Assembly: GCA_021030905.1 (NCBI GenBank)
Contig: JAGFMI010000006.1
Coordinates: 1,054,001 to 1,118,000 of the forward strand
DNA: 64,000 bases
Direction of reading: 5' to 3'
Source: Pyrenula massariospora
Lineage: Eukaryota; Ascomycota; Eurotiomycetes; Pyrenulales; Pyrenulaceae
In this document: piece by piece, positions 10,129 through 19,291 of the stretch
Numbering within the stretch: the stretch's first letter is position 1
How the letters are laid out: each line of letters begins with the position of its first letter
The notes under the pieces: generated by a model
Seen by the model: the letters and a program-made list of their open reading frames with translations, nothing else
What the model was told of the DNA's origin: nothing
Databases searched by the model: none
Program-made: the position numbers and the translations under genes

Positions 10129-11394
10129 ACTGGGCGAAAGGGGAAAGGGGAAAACGGACACTGCCTTCGGTGAAGAGTTGAGTGAGGGGAACGGCCGCTC
10201 ATGGAGTAGGTACTGAGATGGATGGTTGCTATCCAGCCACTCGGATCAATTCTGAAGACGTGCATGGCTGAACCCTTGGCGATAACAGGGCCGCTCATGG
10301 TTCAAACGCGAAGACGGTTGTTATAAAATTATCTCGACTGTCAAAATCTTCGAGCGGAGCTCCGGACTCACGTCTACCAAGCCAATAGTCGATTTGTAAG
10401 TATACCACTTAAGCTTTTCATCTCGCGTGTTGTGAGCACGTGGGCTTGAGGGTTAAGCCACGTGTCGTACAGCATAATTTGTGAAAGCTGAAGGGACGCC
10501 CCCACCTCAAGCGATGGATAGCAAGATAGAAGACCCATCTAGGATGCAGATCAAGGGGCACTGGCGGGTTCGGCCTGGGCAGCTGTACTACGTCCCAGGC
10601 CTATGAAATTTTAGCGGGTTTTCTGTAATGTTGGTAATTTAGTGCGTGTATCTCAAATTTAGTCGGCCAAACCCGTTACAAGAGCTGTACGTGTATGTAA
10701 AACACGACGGGGCAGTGGAGGCCGCTAAAATTTAATAGGCCTGTAACGAAGTACCCTACCCAACTCGCCTCAGCCGAGTCAGCTCTGAGCTTCCCAAAAT
10801 CTCGGTGCCTTCCAGGCGCATGCGGTTGCATTGGCATTCTGCAAAGAGTCAATGCTCCGCGTTTCTATGGCACAGCTCCCTTGTCTGGTCAATGAAGATG
10901 ATACATCCCACGCCAATGATCCAGAAATCGACAACCCAGGGCAGTACGACGGTCACCACTAACACGATTACCTCGAAGCGACTGCATTTATAACCTTGCA
11001 CACATGTTCTTGTCATCCAGTATACCTAGGCATAGAAAGTGGGACCTTGTGGGTCTATCCATGTTGTAGGCGCTCAAGGCGTTCGGCTTACTACCTTCCT
11101 CCTCAACCTGGGAAGTGCAGCTCCCGACGGCGGGTCGTACAATCATGCTTGTTTCTCTGATCCCATGCTACTCACCCCATCACTATGGAGAAATGCTCAT
11201 CGTCATCATCGCCTCATTTCATCCACCCATTGACTCGAGCGTTGACGTTCGAAATTACTAGAGACACATTAACTTCTATGTGGTCCTCTTCCCCTCAGCT
11301 TTCTCTCCGAGATGATCACCTGAGAGTCAAGTGACGCAAACTCTCGCTTCAATCTATTCTTCATACTCGTCGGGCTCTGGGCGAGGTGGTGATC
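10129..11394. other. Divergent promoter region between two MFS genes
   Basis: About 1.27 kb between the starts of the minus-strand and plus-strand transporters. It contains the inverted-repeat element at about 10,578-10,761. No open frame here has family support. Shared regulatory sites for the two transporters would lie here. Confidence 0.55.
10578..10761. mobile_element. MITE-like element with 33-bp terminal inverted repeats
   Basis: The segment 10585-10617 and the reverse complement of 10722-10754 agree at 29 of 33 bases; the shared cores are CAGGCCTAT and AAATTTTAGCGG. Weaker similarity continues outward (CTGGGCAG versus TTGGGTAG). The internal 100 bases have no open frame. Size and structure fit a non-autonomous DNA-transposon derivative (MITE). 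The exact ends and a target duplication could not be fixed, and no autonomous partner is in the window. Confidence 0.65.
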
Positions 11395-13216
11395 ATGTCC
11401 ACGCCAACTCAGTCAGACGACAGTCGCCAAAATGACGAGGAGAATATCATTTCTAGCAATGCAATCAGCAAGGAGGACGAGAAACAAACTTCCGAGCCTT
11501 CAGATGGACATTTTGGTCCAAGCAAAACACAAGCAAATCTTGAAAAGGAAGCTCTGGTTGATTGGGATGGACCTCACGACCCAGAAAATCCAAGAAATTG
11601 GCCACGACGACGCAAGTTACTCGCGGCAACCGTAGTAGTCCCTAAGCTTCAGCATTTACCCGGAAACTGATCTTGTTGGCTTAGGCAGTGGCATTCTTCA
11701 ACTACATCTCCCCATTCTCATCCACCATTTTGGCTCCGGCAGTGAATAATATCGGACGCGATCTCGCAATTGTTAGCGTTGGGGTGAGACAAATGACATT
11801 CAGCGGGTTTGTGCTCGCCTATGCCTTTGGACCACTTTTCCTTGGGCCTATGTCCGAGATATATGGACGGCCTATTGTCTTACAGATGTCAAACCTCTTT
11901 TATCTTGTCTTCAATACCGCTGCTGGCTTTAGTCATTCGGCCGCAGAGTTGATCGCGTTTCGATTTCTGTCTGGACTAGGCGCGAGTGCGCCACTTTCTG
12001 TAAGGTTGTTCAACTTCAGAAATCAACGAAACCCGCTTAACGCATGTAGTTGGGCGGAGGAGTAATAGCGGACCTGTTTAGCAAAGAGAACCGCGGTCAG
12101 CTTTGCATCTCAAGGGCTTTGAAGGATGTGCTGAGAACAAATAGGTGCGGCGATCTCTATGTATACCCTCGGACCGCTGCTTGGTCCAGGTACGTCGCGA
12201 CTGCAAATATAACTTCACATTTGCGGCAGGCACCACTAATACTGGAAAGCGTCTGGTGCAATTGTCGGCAGCTTCATCGCACAGTACAGTACGTGGAGGT
12301 GGGGTCTCTGGGCGCTCTCAATCGCCGACGTTTTCGTGCAGCTATTCGGGGTAGTGTTCCTGCAAGAAACATATGCACCTCGAATTTTGCATAAGAAGAC
12401 TCGCAGATTACAGAGATCAACCGGGAACTATCACCTCACGAACAAATATGAGAATAGCAAGATAAACCTCTGGAGCAAGTTGAAAACCTCTATCCCCCGG
12501 CCCTTCCGGCTGCTCGTCACGCAGCCTATTGTTCAGTGCCTCGGCCTCTACATGGCTTACCTCTATGGCCTTACCTGTACGTTATCTTGCTTCGCATTCG
12601 AGATTCCCACTAACACAGCCTTGACCTAATGATCGGCTCCATCTCCAGCACCTTCCAGATGCAATACAGCCAGTCCCTGGGCATCTCCGGTCTACACTAC
12701 ATCCCACAAGCGATCGGTCTCATGATTGGTTCCCAACTACCCGCCTTTCTTAACGACCGTATCTACCGCGCTCTCAGCACCCGCTACGCCTCTCCCGGCC
12801 GTCCTGAGTTCCGGCTCCCGCTCATGATGCTCGGCTCCCTATTCACCCCCATCGGTCTCCTCTGGTACGGCTGGTCCGCAGAATCCCACGCTCCCTGGAT
12901 TGTGCCTGATCTGGGCTTGGTACTGCAGAGTACGGCGGGTATGCTGGCTTTCAACAGCATACAATTGTACATCGTCGACACTTACACGCTGTACGCTGCG
13001 TCGGCGATTGCGGCAGCTTCGTTTCTCCGGAGTCTTTGCGGCTTCGCGTTTCCGCTGTTTGAAGGCTATCTATACGAGACACTGGGAGTGGGCTGGGCCA
13101 ACAGTGCGCTGGCGTTGTGTGCGCTGATCATCGGGGTGCCAAGTCCATGGCTGTTTTGGGTGTTTGGGGAGAAGTTGAGGCGGAGAAGTGTGTATGCGGC
13201 CGGTGGAGATTTTTAG
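11395..13216 (+). CDS. MFS multidrug-type transporter (DHA1)
   Basis: Exons 11395-11631, 11685-11999, 12050-12095, 12145-12189, 12250-12580 and 12619-13216 give about 523 residues. DWDGPHDPENPRNWPRRRK precedes TM1. Exon 2 has the family motifs GFVLAYAFGPLFLGPMSEIYGR and AFRFLSGLGASAPLS. Exon 3 gives LGGGVIADLF, exon 4 AAISMYTLGPLLGP and exon 5 SGAIVGSFIAQYSTWRWGLWALSIADV. The C-terminal half is uninterrupted. One junction is weak. To keep frame, the fifth intron must use donor GTTATC at 12581 rather than the better GTACGT at 12577; the branch site CTAAC and acceptor ACACAG are good. If that donor is not used, the gene has a one-base shift and is damaged. Start at ATG 11395; the GTG codons just upstream are not needed. 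Divergent from the first MFS gene. Confidence 0.8.
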
Positions 13217-14462
13217 AGGCGTTAGCCCGTAGCTTAGTGAAAGTCTTGATTAGAGGCGCTTCTCACCTCAATGTCTCCATCCGCGACCGCAGCATTGGTT
13301 TTGATAAAGCCCAGAAAATGCAACTTGAGACGACCAGCGTATTCCGATAATGTCCTTTGACATTTTGTCTTTGCCTCTTTCTTTCAGATGTGAGTTTGCT
13401 TGTCACAGCGTCGTCAGGTACGTCATTCTAGCCTGCGATAAAGCCTTAACTTAGGCATGGCCTGGGAAGATAGCGTGCGCCTGACTGTTCTACAACAAAC
13501 CCCAAGACACCGTTTCTTCGTGCTTCCTGGCCGTTGGTACCGCACCCTTTATCGGTTCCTTTATTGCTTTCGTGCGTCCATTCCCTCTCTCTGTGTCCTC
13601 GCGCTCATAAGAAGTATAGGGTGTGATAGCCATCGTCGCTCGCACTCATGTGAATATTCTCCCGATCCGCGCACTTCCTTTTGCAGCCTACTCTGATTTC
13701 GGCAAAGGGTACCAGAGGACCATCACTGTTGGACTCCAGTGTGCTCGGTCATGGCCCGAATATGATAGCAATCCTCAATTTACTCCGAAGACCGACCGCA
13801 TAGTGGGATCCTTGAAGGGATTTGGCTGAAGCAGAGGTTGAAAGGCAAAGTTTCGAAAACCGCATTGGTTTCAAGCAGTATCGAGGATATGGAGCGCATT
13901 GCAGCAATTGAACGGAGGCAAAACGCGGAGGCTAGTGAGGCAAAAGCTCGAGGTCGAGATCGAGATTAATTATCTGTACAAACGAAGAGTTGCTCATCAA
14001 GAAGATGCGGCGTTTGAGGGTTTCTGTAGTGCTGACCTTGACAGTGCCACTCAGGCAATTCCAATTCTACGGAGAGGAAACCCGAGGAATTGCATATGAA
14101 GTCTTTCTTTCTACGATAAAAATTATACTTGCTACGTCTAGGCTCAAAAGTTGAGGATATCATAGAAAACAGGATAAAGGTAATTCTTAGCAAAACAATT
14201 AGCTTAAATTAATAAATAAATTGTTAATATAAATTTAATTTTTGAAAGAGGTGTAGGCCGCGGCTAATAATTGGTTGTCCCCCAGCCTCAATTTGTATCG
14301 CCTTTGACCGCCAAGAGTCAGCCTAGCCTGGGCAACCGCAAACATGATGATTGCTTGCTTCCCAAGTGATAAAATGCTTGTCTACTCTCCTTTGTGCCTG
14401 AAGCTCCCGATTGAACCCTCGGACTCCTGCTTGAAGAGTAGGATACGTCTGTCTTATTGTTT
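13217..14462. other. Intergenic region with possible decayed coding traces
   Basis: Between 13,457 and 14,100 short frames in different registers look coding-like: one hydrophobic stretch, and one ending in a charged helix rich in Glu, Arg and Ala (about 13,890-13,968). I could not join them with convincing introns or name a family. The 14,190-14,250 segment is very AT-rich. This may be a broken gene, an untranslated region, or chance. Confidence 0.3.
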
Positions 14463-16499
14463 ATGGCTCGCGCGCCTGCTTGTCCACATCCATTCTGGAC
14501 GGAATGTAACCCCTCTCACTGTAGGGTTTGCTGGAACTTTGATCCCCGGTGCTCTAATTGTCACGAAGAGGAGTTTGATGCAGGTTACATGCTTCAGAGA
14601 AGCCCCGGTAGAACAGTTATGCGGATTACTTGCCGGCTTGAATTGTTCGAAGAGAATAGAGACCGTGGGTGCCGCTGGTGCAAGGCTGTTTGCGATTCTA
14701 TTATGCACTTTGGTAGGGAATACGAATACCATAAAAATGTTAGCGAAGAAAAGACTCGCGACTGTCCCGCGATTTTGGACTTGACCTATGGTGACGTTGC
14801 GCGCGTGGAACACCCTCTCAGCGGAAGGGTTGATATATACCGATCTGGGCCAAGAACACGCGCTTTTCAGGCACTAGGGACGCTGTCAACAATTCCTGAC
14901 GCAGCAGGGTCTCATCAGAGCCTCGAATTCATCAAAGCGCAGTTTGAATATTGTTGTCGCGAACATCTCGAATGCCTGCCGAATAGTGACGTTATGCCCG
15001 AAAGACTACTTCGAATCGGATTTGGCGAGAATGATTCACGACTTGTCAAACCCTCGGGAATAATTCCTCCCCAGTATGCGGCGCTGAGCTACTGCTGGGG
15101 TGGAGAACAATCTTTCAAACTCACTACGACATGTCTTGTGGAAATGGAGGAGTCTATCTGTTTAGACGCTCTTCCACTAACACACCGAGACGCTATCACT
15201 GTTTGTTGCTTCCTTGGACTTGAATATATCTGGATTGATTCACTTTGTATCATCCAGGACGATGAACATGACTGGAAGATGGAGGCTTCAAAGATGGCCG
15301 ACATCTACGAAAACGCAACTCTTGTCATCTCTGCGTCCTCAGCTTCCGCTAGCTACGACTCATTTCTAGCTCCTAGGCTTACACCAATCGCTAACCAGCC
15401 AGTCGCCCTTTGGAGCGACAGCGAAGTTCCGCAGTCTTCAATCAACGCTCTACGGAGATTTAATCATGGCTGGACCTCCGTGCGAGCTCTACAGAACCAA
15501 CTAGATCCCATTGAAAAGCGAGGCTGGACCCTTCAGGAGTTTCAGCTTGCCAAACGTTGCGCAGTGTTTGGCACGGAGGAAGTACAATGGCACTGTAGAA
15601 ATTCCCAGATTTGTGAATGTGGAGATCGTGGCGGATCCATCAAGCACTCCGTACATGCATCATATAAATTATTTCTCTCCGGAAACATAGACGTTGCAAG
15701 ATTTTGGCAGGAAACTGTAGAGGAATATCGCCGGCGATTTCTGACTTTCGGGAGTGATAGTCTCCCTGCCCTGGCCGGCTTGGCAAGACGGGTACATGAG
15801 AGAACTGGAATGTCCTATGTCGCTGGCTTATGGAGAGAAATCATCGTTCCGGGTCTCCTTTGGGAAAACATCAACCCACACATCGATTCAACCCTTCTAG
15901 GGTATTACGCCCCATCCTTTACCTGGGCGTCTACAGGAGGAGAAGTAACTTTGAACAACACTCGGGAAGACGTTATCTCTGACCTCGATATTTTGGATGT
16001 AAAAATTACACTCGAAGATGAAATGAATGTTTTCGGGAGGGTAGATATGTGTGTTCTTCATTTGTCGGGTCCAACGTTCACAGGCCTGTTGAATCGCAGC
16101 GATGTCGAGAATGGCCATTTTATCACGGTTCCTGGCACTGACTTTGGGCTGACGTCCCCTAATTCTATAGAACGATTCTTGCGTTTAGACACGGTTTTGG
16201 CTACTGATGGTGTTTTTAACGACAATGGACAGGTAGTAAACCGGGTTGCCCGACGAGCTAGATCGGGAGATGATGATTTTACCCTACCTGCCCACGTGAA
16301 ATGTCTGAGCGTCGCGCACTCCAATAAAGACCAGCCTACAATAATAACGCACTATGTCCTACTCCTTGGAGTATCACGCTTAAGTGGAGCGTGGGAGAGA
16401 CTTGGTCTGGCTTCGATCGACAGAGAAGTCGTTGAGAATTTCGATGGCTTTAAGGTCTGGATGAGAAAACTCCCAAAAGAAGATCTTTTCATTATGTGA
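14463..16499 (+). CDS. HET (heterokaryon incompatibility) domain protein
   Basis: Intronless, 678 residues from ATG 14463; a frame two codons longer begins at TTG. The N-terminal 130 residues are cysteine-rich with several CxxC pairs (HCRVCWNFDPRCSNC, CRWCKAVC), possibly metal-binding. The HET domain follows: YAALSYCWGG (about 205-214), YIWIDSLCIIQDDEHDW (about 254-270), MADIYENATLVISASSA (about 280-296), and later GWTLQEF (about 353-359). These are the three conserved blocks of Pfam HET. HET proteins trigger cell death when genetically different hyphae fuse; many genomes carry dozens with unknown partners. The frame is intact over the whole length. It lies just outside the putative cluster in what seems to be an accessory stretch. 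Confidence 0.92.
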   Translation: MARAPACPHPFWTECNPSHCRVCWNFDPRCSNCHEEEFDAGYMLQRSPGRTVMRITCRLELFEENRDRGCRWCKAVCDSIMHFGREYEYHKNVSEEKTRDCPAILDLTYGDVARVEHPLSGRVDIYRSGPRTRAFQALGTLSTIPDAAGSHQSLEFIKAQFEYCCREHLECLPNSDVMPERLLRIGFGENDSRLVKPSGIIPPQYAALSYCWGGEQSFKLTTTCLVEMEESICLDALPLTHRDAITVCCFLGLEYIWIDSLCIIQDDEHDWKMEASKMADIYENATLVISASSASASYDSFLAPRLTPIANQPVALWSDSEVPQSSINALRRFNHGWTSVRALQNQLDPIEKRGWTLQEFQLAKRCAVFGTEEVQWHCRNSQICECGDRGGSIKHSVHASYKLFLSGNIDVARFWQETVEEYRRRFLTFGSDSLPALAGLARRVHERTGMSYVAGLWREIIVPGLLWENINPHIDSTLLGYYAPSFTWASTGGEVTLNNTREDVISDLDILDVKITLEDEMNVFGRVDMCVLHLSGPTFTGLLNRSDVENGHFITVPGTDFGLTSPNSIERFLRLDTVLATDGVFNDNGQVVNRVARRARSGDDDFTLPAHVKCLSVAHSNKDQPTIITHYVLLLGVSRLSGAWERLGLASIDREVVENFDGFKVWMRKLPKEDLFIM

Positions 16500-17671
16500 G
16501 GAAGCCGAGAGACGCAAGGTGCGTGTAATGACCCCGCAATCTAAATGCATAAAATGAACGACCCCAGAAAGTTCAGGTGCAAATTTCAGACGTTTTGAGG
16601 CGGTTCGTTCGGGTTTATCCAGTGTACATGCAGACTGTATCCACTGAGAGATTAAAGAAGAGCCATAAAACTCACGAAGATAACCGAGACACTCGTAAAA
16701 AGTCGATGAAATGGTCAAATGGTGCTCGTTCCCAATGCAAGCCGTAGTTCTAAACTCGTTCCCCTAGCAGTACGATACAGCTTCATAATTTCGTGCATCG
16801 TCGACATGAAACACTTTCGGATCGAGCGTCAATATTGTCTCGTCCACAATTCTCACCGTGAAGAGGCTAATGGAGCCATGGCCAGTCAACCGGTACTCGT
16901 AGAGGCGTTGCCTTGCCGTATTTGGTGTCAATGCTGATCACATAGTATCTTACCTCGGTCATGCTTGAGGAATACCAGAAGCCGATACACTTCTACCAGC
17001 CACATAGCGATGAGCTCCGGAGTTCTGATGTTGTCGCTTCCGCTAAGGAAGAAAGCTGAAACATCTCAAGCTGAGACTGAGTATCACAAGTCGTAAGACA
17101 TCCAATTATTAGCTTACCGGCCCAGCCTCGAGTGCTTTTGAGATTTGATACTGACAAGTCTGAGCCTCCGCCACGGTGGGGGCCAAGCATGTCCGCTGAG
17201 CACAGACCACTATCAATTTGTGCGAAGCTGGCTAGATTGAGCCTTTGCTCAGCGACTTTACATGTATGTATGGTCTTTTTGCCATTTGTTCGCCCGAGGA
17301 TGCTACCATTACGTATTATCTTCATATTTACTAATGGAAAAGACTAAAGACTAGCCCCCAACGCTCCGCTAACATCACGGAGATACTTGCAGCACGCTTT
17401 CCCGGAATCTGGCATCGATAGCCACACCCATCAAGTCATTTTGTCGTAGCACCCAAGAAAGGCACAAGAGCTGAGATGAAGCTGCAGAAGAGCATGAAGG
17501 TGAGCCGAAACCTGCTGGCGTGCACTGCCTCGACTTGTGAAATATGAATGGCAGAGGTTTCCGGTAATCGTCAATTTTCCTTCGTCTTCAAATTCAACGG
17601 GACAAGACTGTTTCAAAACCTTCTTTCATTGCTCCATTCTTAGCAGAAAGCTTTCGTACGAAAAGCATAAA
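16500..17671. other. Intergenic region
   Basis: About 1.17 kb between the HET gene and the secreted-protein gene. Frames are short and without features. The last 150 bases are presumably the promoter and 5' leader of the secreted-protein gene. Confidence 0.5.
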
Positions 17672-18229
17672 ATGTATCTTCGTTGTCCATTCTCCCACAT
17701 ACCCCTCCTTCTCCTTTTCCTCTTACCCACGGCCATGGCCGATTTCCACCTCATGTCCGCAGACATCAACCTCCGCGACAAGGGCAGCAACACTCAGTAT
17801 CGCGCCGGAATCCTAGTACCCTCTAATTCCTACAACTGTGACACCATGGGAAACTCCCACACCTACCCTGAACATCTTTGTGACGCCGACGAGCCCGAAG
17901 GATTCATGCACTTCGATGAAGGCATCTGTGGAATGAAACCGCTCAATTTCTACTACGACGAGACGGAGAAGGTGTACAACTTTTATCAGGCAGATGGTGA
18001 CGGGCAAGTCAAGGGGAGGTGCTACTATAATAAGTTTTACGAGGATGAGCCCAAGTTTTGCTGGGCTTGGTGGCCGCTGGGCTCTAGTTATTAGTAAGTG
18101 TGCCTACTGTCGTTGTCGTTTGGACGAAATGGGCTTCTGGCGCATTGGCCTGAGACTAAGAAGCTGACTTATTTTTAACGTAGTCATGAAGAATGGGTAT
18201 GCTACAGCGATCTTTGCGGACCGGCTTAG
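17672..18229 (+). CDS. Small secreted cysteine-rich protein (effector-like candidate)
   Basis: Start ATG 17672. Residues 1-23 form a typical signal peptide, with hydrophobic core IPLLLLFLLPTAMA. Unspliced, the frame stops at 18092-18094, but that TAG overlaps a perfect donor (GTAAGT, 18094-18099). Splicing 18093 to 18184 (acceptor AACGTAG) adds HEEWVCYSDLCGPA and a new stop at 18229, giving 155 residues and two further cysteines. The spliced mature protein then has seven cysteines, rich surrounding Tyr, Asp and Trp, and no recognised domain. Small size, secretion and cysteine content resemble effector or toxin-like secreted proteins, but I have no family match. The nearest genes are a HET-domain gene and a serine-rich two-TM protein gene. 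Confidence 0.72.
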
Positions 18230-19231
18230 GTCCTTGAGTTCTCCACACGGACGACCACGGTATTCCACTTTGGTGTTGACAATAGCTCTGCTTAACGAAT
18301 ATTCGCATGATTCCCTTTCAAAAAAGCGCATGTCCTACAAAGATCTAGACTGTCTAGAGTCACAGCTCATATCGGCAAGTCTGCTCAAGAGACCAATGAC
18401 CTTCTCAGAACATCATCTCCCAACCCTTCAACCCTTGGCTTAGAGCAACGACTAGCTTCAAGACAACAGATACTACTTAACATAATTTTATTGAATACCA
18501 AATCTGTCCAATCCTTTCCCAATCCCCCAAGTATCCAAACATAATCTCTACCCCGGTTCTCTCTTCCCTGCACCACCCAAAACCCCATCAAGCATCGCCT
18601 ACTTCCAACCCTCCTCCCACCCCTCAAGCCCCATGGGCATCCCATAACTTTCATCCGCCCACACCCTCCACAAAATTATCACACACTGACCTCAAAACAC
18701 CCCTACGCCCCCTCCCTCCCCCATTTCCCTCAAAAACGCACACTCAACCGAATACACCCTCCTCCCACTTCGAACTCTGCCCTCAGGAGAAAACCCAAAC
18801 CCCCCTTTACCCCACCGCTGCTTAGCAAGAAACAATAAAAAGACCCCGTATCTGCATACAAAGCCACCATTCGACGGTCATCGGTGAAACTAACAGTCCA
18901 TGCACCGCCCAAACTTGTGTGTCACCGATTCAGCATTCGCGGTGCTTACGAATTGGCTCTTACTGAGGTTAGAGTTCGGACGACTATTCCCTGATATGGG
19001 AAATCACAGTACTTCGTAGGTAGGCTATCAGTTCCCGATACAGACTTGCTATTATGCTGAAATCAGTATTGAAAACTAAGATAGAACACTAGACAGACAC
19101 CATAGCTTAGCACTACAACCAAATGACTGCCATGGAGTACAGGCCAGTATTTCCAGTCCCATCGCGCACATCCATCTCTCTTCGTTTCCGCCGCCGTCCC
19201 TTCCCATCCCTTTCCCCTGTTCTACTCTCTC
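18230..19231. other. Intergenic region
   Basis: About 1 kb; the stretch 18,490-18,830 is strikingly C-rich and G-poor on the plus strand. It lies between the convergent ends of the secreted-protein gene and the minus-strand serine-rich protein gene. No gene seen. Confidence 0.5.
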
Positions 19232-19291
19232 GCTCACTTCCCATGATAAATTACGATCGGAGCTCACTTTCCATGATAAATCACGATCGGC
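19232..19291. repeat. 30-bp tandem duplication over a gene's stop codon
   Basis: 19232-19261 and 19262-19291 are two head-to-tail copies of GCTCACTTYCCATGATAAAT-type sequence, differing at about three positions. The second copy contains the last codons and the TGA (19266-19264 on the minus strand) of the serine-rich protein gene. The first copy repeats them in the 3' flank. Confidence 0.8.

Noticed and set aside
13457-14100. Short coding-like frames after the second MFS gene
   Set aside because: They could not be joined into a gene by convincing introns and no family is recognisable; noted only in the intergenic entry.
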